This document shows positions 17,858 through 26,807 of a stretch of DNA of 64,000 nucleotides, piece after piece. The notes beneath the pieces were generated by a model, which saw only the letters and a program-made list of their open reading frames with translations, did no database searches and was not told the DNA's origin. How positions within the stretch are numbered: position 1 is the stretch's first letter; each line of letters begins with the position of its first letter. Source of the stretch: Sessilibacter corallicola (GTDB lineage Bacteria > Pseudomonadota > Gammaproteobacteria > Pseudomonadales > Cellvibrionaceae). Made by a program: the position numbers and the translations under genes. The stretch is from NCBI RefSeq assembly GCF_021290925.1, contig NZ_JAJSLX010000002.1, positions 709,001-773,000 on the forward strand. Direction: 5' to 3'.

Positions 17858-18558
17858 TAGAAACTATAAACAAGGTTCACTGATGTAATAGTATCTTGAC
17901 TCTCATCACCCTCGGCAGGTTCACTGTTGTAGCGAATTTCGTAACCGAGCTTTAGCGCCAGAGACGAATTAATCGCAACATTCAGGCCGAGTTTGTTTTG
18001 GACAAAGGTATTGTCAGCGGCAGATTCCAAACGAGTGTCGTTGGTGAGTGTGGTGGTTTCTGTCAGCTGATGGCTAAACGTTGATGTGCTTAAGAACGTT
18101 GAGCCACTTTGGTTCTCACCGGTATCTTCGAGTTCGGTTTTTCGAAAACCAATACCGGAGGAAATATCCCACTGTGTTTTTTCTGACAACAACACCTTAT
18201 AACCAACACCGACACCGCCAGTTTTGATGGAATCGAAAGAATCAAACTTGTCGTCGAAATAACGAATATCACCAAACAAGAAAAGCCTTTCGCTCAAGAG
18301 AAATTTGGTATCCCACTGGGCTGTGTAGGATTCGGCGCTTTTTTCACTTTCGCTTTCTGCGGAGGTTGCCGCAAGTTCAGTAGAGTGTTCCCATCTTTTA
18401 CTGGCTTTACTCAGCTTTATAGTGGTATTTAAAGTTTTTGATTGCGAATTACCATCGACAATAATTAACCCAGCCTCGCCAACGCCGTCCCATTGGGCGG
18501 AAACCAATGTGGGGGATAAGGTCAGTAATAGGGTGCAAAATGTAAAAAGGGCTCGCAT
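17857..18558 (-). CDS. DUF481 family outer-membrane-type protein
   Basis: A 233-residue exported protein. It has a clear signal peptide (MRALFTFCTLLLTLSPTLVSA) and then alternating beta-strands in the DUF481 (YdiY-like) pattern: KRWEHSTELAATSAES, YTAQWDTKFLLSERLFLFGD, VGVGYKVL, and a final aromatic strand ending in LVYSF, typical of outer-membrane beta-barrels. Function of the family is not established. It leads a minus-strand run with the ATL and AmpG-like genes. Confidence 0.85.
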   Translation of the reverse strand: MRALFTFCTLLLTLSPTLVSAQWDGVGEAGLIIVDGNSQSKTLNTTIKLSKASKRWEHSTELAATSAESESEKSAESYTAQWDTKFLLSERLFLFGDIRYFDDKFDSFDSIKTGGVGVGYKVLLSEKTQWDISSGIGFRKTELEDTGENQSGSTFLSTSTFSHQLTETTTLTNDTRLESAADNTFVQNKLGLNVAINSSLALKLGYEIRYNSEPAEGDESQDTITSVNLVYSF

Positions 18559-19148
18559 AAAACATAACTCCTGTCGAGAACCGCCGTGTGTTCTAACTTA
18601 GATTAATCTTTGGATCATCATGCAAGAAATTGCCAAAATTAAACTTTCATGAAAATCAAATATTGATAGTAAACAATTTCCTGTAGAAATCGAATTTCTG
18701 CCCAGTGGCTGTGCCAATCACAATGGCAGTGTAAGAAGCGAGTTTGCATTGAGTAACGCCTTTGTGTTCTTACTTGTGACGATTGATCGGTTCACAGATG
18801 CAGATTTTGGCGGGGGAGTTTATCGCATCCATAAAACTTCACTACAGAAATTCACTAAAAATTATAGGATGTGTTTGCGAACTGGCGAGTGTTAGCAATG
18901 AAATGGCCCAATTAACCTTGAATGAATATTTTATCTGTTCTGAACCTGATTGTTGGAAACAACAGTCGCTTCCTTACAAATACGTCGATTCGTTTTTAAC
19001 TGTTGATCATTGTGAATTTGCCCCAATTATCTAGCTACGGGTTTTCCAACGCATCCCGGATGTTGGCTAGGGTCTAGGTCTTTTTGATGTAAAGTTTTGC
19101 TAAACTGGTCGTCTGGGTGCAATTTTAATAACGAAATCGAGGATCACA
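18559..19148. other. Intergenic region between divergent DUF481 and fxsA genes
   Basis: About 590 bases that should contain the promoters of both the minus-strand DUF481 gene and fxsA. The half nearest DUF481 is AT-rich. The only ORF is the doubtful 18798-19034. No tRNA, riboswitch or clear operator was recognised. Confidence 0.5.
18798..19034 (+). CDS. Doubtful small ORF
   Basis: A 78-residue open frame from ATG 18798 (a TTG lies 15 bases earlier) in the gap before fxsA. The predicted protein is mixed in character, has five cysteines (CVCEL, CSEPDCW and HCEF among them) and no recognised domain or signal peptide. No convincing ribosome-binding site precedes either start. It may be chance; listed only because the gap is otherwise empty. 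Confidence 0.2.
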   Translation: MQILAGEFIASIKLHYRNSLKIIGCVCELASVSNEMAQLTLNEYFICSEPDCWKQQSLPYKYVDSFLTVDHCEFAPII

Positions 19149-19625
19149 GTGCCCCTAATTCTTCTTTTTATTGTTTCGGCTTTTATCACCGAGCTTTGGG
19201 TTTTAATTCAAATTGGTGATGAAATCGGAGCTTTGTCTACCGTTGCAGCCACACTGCTGACGGCAATTATTGGTATCGCGTTGGTTAAGCGCCAGGGGCT
19301 AAAAACGCTGGTGCGGGCTCAGGAAAAAATGGCCCAGGGCGAGTCGCCAGCAAAAGAAGTGTTTGAGGGTATTGCGTTATTTTTAGCGGGGATTTTTTTG
19401 TTAATTCCCGGCTTCGTCAGTGACTCCCTCGGTATTGTTCTGCTCATTCCCGGAGTGCGCGGTGCACTGGCTGGTTTTATCCTGCGTAAATTTGGTGCTC
19501 TGTCAGGCGATCGCTTTAGCGCCCACAGTCGTTATCGCCAAGGAAATACCTACGAAGGCGAATTTAGCCACCAAGATCACGATAAATCCGACAAAGACGA
19601 AAAAAATCAAAATTTTTTGCCTTGA
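19149..19625 (+). CDS. fxsA: FxsA family cytoplasmic-membrane protein
   Basis: A 158-residue FxsA-type membrane protein (in E. coli, suppressor of F-plasmid exclusion of phage T7), with hydrophobic segments at about residues 1-20, 27-45 and 75-105. Family signatures are GALSTVAATLLTAIIGIALVKRQGL, then FEGIALFLAGIFLLIPGFVSD and GIVLLIPGVR. The C-terminus is hydrophilic and charged. It starts with GTG, with GAGGA just upstream. Placement directly before groES is the arrangement seen in many gammaproteobacteria. Confidence 0.92.
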   Translation: MPLILLFIVSAFITELWVLIQIGDEIGALSTVAATLLTAIIGIALVKRQGLKTLVRAQEKMAQGESPAKEVFEGIALFLAGIFLLIPGFVSDSLGIVLLIPGVRGALAGFILRKFGALSGDRFSAHSRYRQGNTYEGEFSHQDHDKSDKDEKNQNFLP

Positions 19626-19627
19626 AG

Positions 19628-19657
19628 GTGTTGAAATCATTCCGGTGATCCCCATTT
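19628..19657 (+). promoter_or_regulatory. Sigma-32 (RpoH) heat-shock promoter for groESL
   Basis: A -35 element GTGTTGAAA (19628-19636) and a -10 element CCCCATTT (19650-19657) are separated by 13 bases. This matches the RpoH consensus and is very close in form to the E. coli groE promoter, which has TTGAAG, 13 bases, CCCCATTT. It begins 3 bases after the fxsA stop and 143 bases before groES. No CIRCE element was seen. Confidence 0.85.
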
Positions 19658-19799
19658 TCTCAACCACGAGTTTCAATGGCTTTTGGCAAAGAATGGCCAG
19701 AGCCAAGTTTGGCGGAAGCTCCGCCCTATCTACTTGATAAACGCAGACACAGATAATCCGTGATTACGGGTCATCTTAATACTTCAGGAGACATGAAAA

Positions 19800-20090
19800 A
19801 TGAACATTCGTCCTTTACACGATCGTGTTGTGGTTCGCCGCAAGGAAGAAGAAAAAACTACTGCTGCTGGTATCGTGTTGCCAGGTTCCGCTACTGACAA
19901 GCCTAACCAAGGTGAAGTTATAGCAGTAGGCAACGGTCGTATCTTGGATAACGGCGAAGTTCGCGCAGTAGATGTAAAAGTTGGTGACATCGTTGTTTTT
20001 GGTAAGTATGCAGGCAGCGACACTATTGACGTAGACGGTGAAGAGCTTCTCATCTTAAGTGAATCTGATATCAAAGCGGTTGTTGTCTAA
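19800..20090 (+). CDS. groES: Co-chaperonin GroES
   Basis: The 96-residue heptameric lid of the GroEL folding chamber. The start [18 protein letters not shown], the mobile loop [16 protein letters not shown] (residues about 20-35) and the end [16 protein letters not shown] are all standard. A strong RBS (AGGAG) lies 7 bases upstream, and a sigma-32 promoter lies before it. It is followed by groEL after 58 bases. Confidence 0.98.
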   Translation: MNIRPLHDRVVVRRKEEEKTTAAGIVLPGSATDKPNQGEVIAVGNGRILDNGEVRAVDVKVGDIVVFGKYAGSDTIDVDGEELLILSESDIKAVVV

Positions 20091-20133
20091 TTCACCGCTT
20101 GCAAACACTACGTTTGAATCTGAAAAAGTTTAA

Positions 20134-21807
<1,674 letters not shown>

Positions 21808-21862
21808 ATCACGCTTTCCGGCACTGTTCCCCAGCAGGCAAGCTTATGTTTACCTGCTGTCA

Positions 21863-21894
21863 AAAAAGGTCCTTCATTCAAGGGCCTTTTTTTG
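21863..21894 (+). terminator. Rho-independent terminator of groESL
   Basis: AAAAAAGG-T-CCTT, loop CATTC, AAGG-G-CCTTTTTTT: a stem with one internal mismatch and a run of seven T, 56 bases after the groEL stop. Confidence 0.9.
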
Positions 21895-22079
21895 TACCTA
21901 AAAATCACGTGTGGCGTTCACGTTGATTCAAAGCATTAAGGCTTTTGGTACAAGCACGGTTGAATCTTGGTGAAACTAAGATCGTGGTGTAGATTCTAAC
22001 CAGCAATCACGAAAAATTTGGTTTACTATCAAGTTATTAATTAACACTCATTATCTAAAGTTACAGGAATACTCGCATT

Positions 22080-22913
22080 ATGGTGCAGTCCAGAAAAGAA
22101 CCCACTTTATCTTCTGATATCCATACTGCCTTAGACGACGAGCCGCAAAGAAAAGCAAAACCCAAGCAGCGAACAGCGGCTCCCAATCCCGGTGCTGCGA
22201 AAGCTGGCGAAAAACCGTCGAGACCGTCTGCGCAAGCTGCACCAGCCGCTGCTCCGGTAGTCGTTCAAAAATCTGGGGGTGGGGCATTAGCGGGCTTTGC
22301 CCTATTTGTTGGTGTGATGGGGCTGGGGCTTGCGGCGTTCGCGTTTTGGCAACTCAATGAAACCCGCACCGCACTGAGTGATGCCGAAACCCGAATCGTC
22401 GGTCTTGAGCAGCGCTTAGAGCTTTCCGATGACGAGTCGACTCAATCAGTGACCGCTTTGCAGGCGAACTTAAAGAAAACCTCCGCCGAATTGAGATTCG
22501 CCGAGTCTGAGATTCGCAAATTGTGGGATACACGCAATGTGAATCGCAAAGCCATCAGCGATAACAAAAGTGCCCTCGGTGCGGTTTCCAGTAAAATCGA
22601 CAAAGGCGATCAACAAGCTCTGGCGCAAATCAAATCTTTGGAGTCATCACAGAAAGCGAGTCTTACCGATATTGAATCAAGCCTAAGTTCTCTTGCCGAT
22701 GAGCAAAAAGTGCTTTCCGAACTTGTCAGTGATAACGGCGATATTGAATCACTCGAAAGACAAATTGCCAGCTTAAAATCTCAGCTTGCCAAAATAGACG
22801 ATTTAACCAGCCGCATTACCAATAACGAAGAGGCTATCGATGCGATTGATGCTTACCGATTGAATATCAATCGCCAGTTGGTAGATCTGCAAAAGAAAGT
22901 GTCCGTACAGTAA
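22080..22913 (+). CDS. Membrane-anchored coiled-coil protein
   Basis: A 277-residue protein of no recognised named family. Residues 1-60 are a basic, Ala/Pro-rich cytoplasmic region (AKPKQRTAAPNPGAAK). One membrane helix spans about residues 68-90 (GGGALAGFALFVGVMGLGLA). The remaining 185 residues are predicted almost entirely coiled coil (LSDAETRIVGLEQRLELSDD ... IDDLTSRITNNEEAIDAI). This is the layout of a bitopic inner-membrane protein with an elongated periplasmic rod, as in some division or envelope scaffold proteins, but no specific function can be claimed. It stands alone after groEL and is followed by a long hairpin. Confidence 0.75.
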   Translation: MVQSRKEPTLSSDIHTALDDEPQRKAKPKQRTAAPNPGAAKAGEKPSRPSAQAAPAAAPVVVQKSGGGALAGFALFVGVMGLGLAAFAFWQLNETRTALSDAETRIVGLEQRLELSDDESTQSVTALQANLKKTSAELRFAESEIRKLWDTRNVNRKAISDNKSALGAVSSKIDKGDQQALAQIKSLESSQKASLTDIESSLSSLADEQKVLSELVSDNGDIESLERQIASLKSQLAKIDDLTSRITNNEEAIDAIDAYRLNINRQLVDLQKKVSVQ

Positions 22914-23499
22914 TTCAAATTTTTCAGTCAGTTATAACCGTTTATTTAGATAAAGTTTTAAAAAATAAATGGTTATAACTTAGTGTTTTTGTCAATAAAT
23001 GCCCTGCCTTATTTTCTCCTTGATTGAATTTCTCACTTTTTCAAAATTTTTCTTTCCTTCTTGATTAAACGCCTGAAATTTTTGTAAAAACAAATGTTGC
23101 CGACGTATTTTTATTGCTTGGCGATATATGTTCTATAAATGTATAAAATTATTTGATTTAACGTTAAAAGAATTTTTCTTGTTTTGGTTTCTTTTTTTAT
23201 TTAATTTTTAATTTTAACTTTTTTGTGTTTATGACTTCTTTATTGCTTTTTAAAAAGAAGTTACAGTTTTTTGTAGGTGAAAATTATCGAAATTGTGAAC
23301 TGATTACTGTTTGGTTTTCCTGTTTGCTTGGCGTTTAAAAAAACAAAACACAGAGTTCGATTAAATGATCTGCATTTTTTCTTTTGTTTGATTTATTGTT
23401 CCGTCTCTCGTTATTCCCGAAGTTTCTAATTCGTAAAAATACGTTATTAAATTCCGTGCGCTGTGCTGAACGGGCGTGTCTGGGTTGTGGGTGACAGTT
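22914..23499. other. Very AT-rich leader of the three-gene cassette
   Basis: About 585 bases, with an inverted repeat at its start (22930-22980) and a strongly T-rich middle. No ORF, tRNA or lux-box-like palindrome is seen. It should carry the promoter of the cassette at 23.5-25.6 kb. The drop in GC relative to groESL suggests a boundary of transferred DNA. Confidence 0.5.
22930..22980. terminator. Long inverted repeat after the coiled-coil gene
   Basis: Arms of 18 bases at 22930-22947 and 22963-22980 (AGTTATAACCGTTTATTT against AAATAAATGGTTATAACT) pair with one mismatch around a 15-base loop. It begins 17 bases after the stop codon. Stem is AT-rich and no U-tract follows, so it could be a transcript-end hairpin or a binding palindrome. 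Confidence 0.55.
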
Positions 23500-24372
23500 A
23501 TGCGATTAAATTCATGTCGAGCAGAACTTGAAATAATAGATTCATCTATTGAATCTAAGAGTGTTAATGATTTTTATCCTGTTGTATTCAAGAAAATTAT
23601 CGATGATGGTTGTGCTGACAGTATTTTTTATTTCAGCCATACGGATGATAAAAAGTTTCCGTGGCCAACGTCTGATTTTGAAAGTCTTCAGGTGGATGCT
23701 AAAAAAGTATTGGTCAATTACAGCCGTTCTTTTTCTTATTCTGAAGATGATTCTTTCTTATATATTAAGTCTCTAACCAATCATCGATCATTAGAGTTTT
23801 TGTTGGAATTGATTTTTTGCCAAAAAGTATCGGTAATTATCGCGTCTGTTAACAGTTTTTTGCTTTTGGCTGATTTTACTCACCAAAAAGGCGTAAACCT
23901 CAGCAGTATTTCCAGTGTTAGAGCGTTGATGATTGATGGATTTTCAATATCTGATGCAATGATAAAAAATTTAAAATCAATCTGGGGTTTAGATCTTGTT
24001 TGTAATGTTGATTTAACGGTTGATACTGATTCAAATTTGAATCAACAGTCTTCAAGAGAATTGAATTTAGACCGCTGTGCTTTCACCAATGTTCAGGTAG
24101 AGCAAGCGATTTTGCAGGGTGTGACTCATGTTTTAAGTTACCACTTGATGGTTTGCAAAAATAACACTGTGATTATTCGTATGGAAATCGACTCAGAAAA
24201 AATCGCTGATAAAAAACAGTTTATAAAGTCAGTTGAGACGAATGTTTACAAAGAGCTGGGCGTTCGCGCAACGGTGATCATTTCAGGTGGGTTAAATCAA
24301 GGTTTTTATCAAGGCGTTGAATCTACGTGGCAATCAGCAAGGGTGATCGATGCACGAAAATATTCCTTATAA
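23500..24372 (+). CDS. Degenerate PaaK-like adenylate-forming protein
   Basis: A 290-residue protein with no strong family match. By pattern it resembles a shortened phenylacetate-CoA-ligase (PaaK) type adenylate-forming enzyme. SVRALMIDGFSISDAMIKNL (about residue 150) corresponds to the segment before the AMP-binding core. The last 90 residues correspond to the C-terminal subdomain (NVQVEQAIL, VIIRMEIDSE, ELGVRATVIISGG, then SARVIDARKYSL, cf. KAxRVxDxR). The phosphate-loop and YGxTE-type motifs are not visible, so it may be a pseudoenzyme or a non-catalytic partner. ATG 23500 is preferred to GTG 23476. Its end overlaps the next gene by 23 bases, and composition is AT-rich. Confidence 0.5.
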   Translation: MRLNSCRAELEIIDSSIESKSVNDFYPVVFKKIIDDGCADSIFYFSHTDDKKFPWPTSDFESLQVDAKKVLVNYSRSFSYSEDDSFLYIKSLTNHRSLEFLLELIFCQKVSVIIASVNSFLLLADFTHQKGVNLSSISSVRALMIDGFSISDAMIKNLKSIWGLDLVCNVDLTVDTDSNLNQQSSRELNLDRCAFTNVQVEQAILQGVTHVLSYHLMVCKNNTVIIRMEIDSEKIADKKQFIKSVETNVYKELGVRATVIISGGLNQGFYQGVESTWQSARVIDARKYSL

Positions 24373-24859
24373 AATACACCAAATAGTACCATCGTCGCCG
24401 TCCTATCAAGATTTTCAATTGATAAAAAACCAGTTGTTGGGGAAAAACCCGGGTAAAGAAATAAACATTGAACGCAGGGAAGAGCACCGCGATTGGTGTT
24501 CGTACAGTCTTGGTTTTTATAACGACAATAACGTTGTTGGCGGTATTCGATTCAGTCCTTTAGGGCACGGGTTAACGTTCACTGAGTTGCATTCAAATAT
24601 AGTTGAGTGCGTCAGTAATCCATTTGGCTGTTTTGAAGCAAATCGGTTGGTATTAATAAAAGATTATCGCCGCGGTGATGCGGCTTATTCCTATCTGGTC
24701 GATACCATCGAATGGATGGGGCGAGAAACCAGTTGCCATACGATTGTTGCATCGAGTGTGAGTCGATTTTTGAGTCTGTATAAAAGGCTCGGTTTTTCAG
24801 TGGTTGGCGAGTTTGATATTTCAGGTAAACACTATAATTTAATTCTTAAGGAAATTTAA
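24350..24859 (+). CDS. GNAT-fold acyltransferase
   Basis: A 169-residue protein with a GNAT / autoinducer-synthase-like pattern. A central strand NNVVGGIRFSPLG leads to GCFEANRLVLIKDYRRGDAAYSYLVDTI, where RRGDAAY is the pyrophosphate-binding turn, followed by ASSVSRFLSLYKRLGFSVVG, the classical Y-x-x-x-GF end. The donor may be acetyl-CoA, or an acyl-ACP as in FeeM/LuxI-like and thermostable-hemolysin-type proteins of the same fold. It overlaps the preceding gene and is only 2 bases from the next, so the three genes are surely one operon. Confidence 0.65.
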   Translation: MHENIPYKIHQIVPSSPSYQDFQLIKNQLLGKNPGKEINIERREEHRDWCSYSLGFYNDNNVVGGIRFSPLGHGLTFTELHSNIVECVSNPFGCFEANRLVLIKDYRRGDAAYSYLVDTIEWMGRETSCHTIVASSVSRFLSLYKRLGFSVVGEFDISGKHYNLILKEI

Positions 24860-24861
24860 AG

Positions 24862-25572
24862 ATGGCTGAAACTGCATTTATTGATGAACTTAATGTGTTG
24901 GTAAAAAATCGTTGGGAATCGATTTATAAAGGTGCTTTTTTTACCTACATTGGTGAAAATCAAATGGATAAAGACCTTTACGCCAGTTTTATGTACGAGT
25001 TGTATCATTACACGCGTCATAACTCGATTAACCAAGCTGTTGCGGCAAATGCAACGTCACCCGAAGATCGTGGTTTGTTGAAATTCGCATACAAGCACGC
25101 GCTCGAAGAGCTAGGTCATGAAAACATGGTGCTTGCCGATTTAAAACGCGTTGGCGTTGATCCAGACGTGGTTGTTGAGTCTTTACCGCTACCGCCAACC
25201 AACGCGCTAACCGCGTTTATTTATCAAACTGCACTTAATCAAGGCGCAAAAGCCCGATTAGGGTACAGCTTTTGGGCCGAAGACTGCTACGGTTATATCG
25301 ATGGTTTATTGACAAAAATACGCACCGACTTACAGTTGGTTGATAAAGACATGAGCTTTTTTGTCGCGCATTCTACCATTGATGAAAAGCATTCCGAGGA
25401 AGTTGAAGAAGCCATCGCAGGCTTTGTTCATACCAAAGAAGAAATGCAGGCGGTAGCCCAGGTTGCGGATACAACCTTGTATTTAACCGGAAAATTATTG
25501 GATGAATCTCTCAGCCGTTATCTCAGCGGCTGGTCACCAAAGTATTTGTCGAGCGTCGATAAAGCGGCCTAA
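24862..25572 (+). CDS. Haem-oxygenase-like diiron protein (TenA/PqqC/HDO superfamily)
   Basis: A 236-residue all-helical protein of the superfamily annotated as TenA-like or iron-containing redox enzyme. Candidate metal ligands fall in the expected helices: E46 in MYELYHY, E83/H86 in HALEELGHE, E140 in FWAEDC, and H170, D174, H177 in the H-x3-D-x2-H motif AHSTIDEKHS. This H/D/H set is the one seen in haem-oxygenase-like diiron oxidases such as CADD. It is therefore more likely an oxidase acting on a small or acyl substrate than thiamin-salvage TenA, which lacks this set. Good RBS (AAGGAA); third gene of the cassette. Confidence 0.75.
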   Translation: MAETAFIDELNVLVKNRWESIYKGAFFTYIGENQMDKDLYASFMYELYHYTRHNSINQAVAANATSPEDRGLLKFAYKHALEELGHENMVLADLKRVGVDPDVVVESLPLPPTNALTAFIYQTALNQGAKARLGYSFWAEDCYGYIDGLLTKIRTDLQLVDKDMSFFVAHSTIDEKHSEEVEEAIAGFVHTKEEMQAVAQVADTTLYLTGKLLDESLSRYLSGWSPKYLSSVDKAA

Positions 25573-25711
25573 AAACGATTTACCAATAAGTCAAAAAGGC
25601 GTAGCAATAAATTCCGGTTTGTCCGTTGATAAATCGGAATTTATCGAGCTTTTGTGAGTTTCAGGTACGTTTATTTTAAATCGGTTAATTTATAGGTAAA
25701 TCAAAGGCTTT

Positions 25712-26641
25712 TTAATCATCCGATTTTTGAAGATTGTGTTGAAACGAATAACTGTATTCAGCGTAAAGCTCAGTTAAAATTTCAATAAATGCACTGATTT
25801 TTTTCGGCACATAGCGAATGTTGGGATAAACCACATAAATGCCCACTTCGCGGTATATATAGTCTTGTAAAACCGGTTCCAACTCTCCGGATTTCACTTG
25901 ATTATTAGCAAGATAAACCGGCATAAATGCGAGGCCAATTCCCATGCACGCGGCTTCACGTAGAGTTACCAGTGAGTCGGCCTGAAAGCTACCGGTAATA
26001 CGAATGCTGTCGGCTTTGCCATCCACCGTAACGGGCCATTCGTTGGCGCCTGTTTCTTGATAACTGAATTGCAGGCAGTTGTGTTTTTCCAAATCAAAAA
26101 TACTGTCAGGGCGACCAAATTCTTTTAAATAATTCGGCGACGCATACACATTCCAGTGCGACATCACCAGAAGCTTTGCTCGCAAGCTGGAATCCAATAA
26201 TGTGCCCGTGCGAATGGCCAGATCAAACCCTGCAGAAACCAAATCTTGAAAGCTGTCTTCAATGACCATCTCTACCTGCATTTGCGGATACTGTTTAAGG
26301 TATTCACTAATCACGCGCGGCAAAAAATAATGGCCAGAAACAATTGGCGCAGAAATTTTCAGTTTGCCTTTGGGCTCTTTGGTGTGTTCTGAAACCGCCA
26401 GCTCCGCCAACTTAATACCGTTTTCCACTTGCAGACAGTGGTCATAAAACTCTTCACCGGCCTCAGTTAAATTCAGTTTGCGTGTTGTTCGCGTCAGCAG
26501 TTGCACACCGAGGCGTTTTTCCAAACGCGATATGTGCTTACTAACCACAGAACTGGCGATGCCTTCTTGGTCTGCGACGGCCCGGAACGACTTCTGTTTA
26601 ACTACTTGAACGAACAGTAGCATATCATCGAGATTACTCAT
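25712..26641 (-). CDS. LysR family transcriptional regulator
   Basis: A 309-residue LTTR. The N-terminal winged HTH is clear (MSNLDDMLLFVQVVKQKSF, AVADQEGIASSVVSKHISRL, EKRLGVQLLTRTTRKLNLTE), followed by the two-lobed co-inducer domain (KGKLKISAPIVSGHYFLPRV, then DLAIRTGTL). It belongs to the CrgA/DmlR-like branch. It is divergent from the D-lactate dehydrogenase gene, 166 bases away, with a repeat array in between, so the dehydrogenase is its likely target; a lactate-type co-inducer is inferred. ATG 26641 fits the family start. Confidence 0.92.
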   Translation of the reverse strand: MSNLDDMLLFVQVVKQKSFRAVADQEGIASSVVSKHISRLEKRLGVQLLTRTTRKLNLTEAGEEFYDHCLQVENGIKLAELAVSEHTKEPKGKLKISAPIVSGHYFLPRVISEYLKQYPQMQVEMVIEDSFQDLVSAGFDLAIRTGTLLDSSLRAKLLVMSHWNVYASPNYLKEFGRPDSIFDLEKHNCLQFSYQETGANEWPVTVDGKADSIRITGSFQADSLVTLREAACMGIGLAFMPVYLANNQVKSGELEPVLQDYIYREVGIYVVYPNIRYVPKKISAFIEILTELYAEYSYSFQHNLQKSDD

Positions 26642-26648
26642 GACGGCT

Positions 26649-26741
26649 CTTATTGGTCACTCTTATTAGTCAATGCTTATTAAAAAACGGCTTATTAATC
26701 AACTTAGGGAATCAATCAAATTCATTATTGCTTATTAATTA
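26649..26741. promoter_or_regulatory. Array of five CTTATT-type repeats, candidate LysR operator
   Basis: Five direct repeats of the form CTTATT(A/G)-x-x-x-A start at 26649 (CTTATTGGTCA), 26662 (CTTATTAGTCA), 26676 (CTTATTAAAAA), 26691 (CTTATTAATCA) and 26731 (CTTATTAATTA). Spacings are 13, 14, 15 and 40 bases. They fill the gap between the divergent LysR and dehydrogenase genes. Confidence 0.5.
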
Positions 26742-26807
26742 ATATATAGGAATGCCGTTAATCTGTCGCCAATCATAATAACTACGTTTTAGCCCCAAGG
26801 TGACGAC

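Noticed and set aside
19621-19657. CTTGAA at 19621 as the groES -35 element
   Set aside because: Spacing to CCCCATTT is 23 bases, too long for sigma-32; TTGAAA at 19631 with 13 bases fits.
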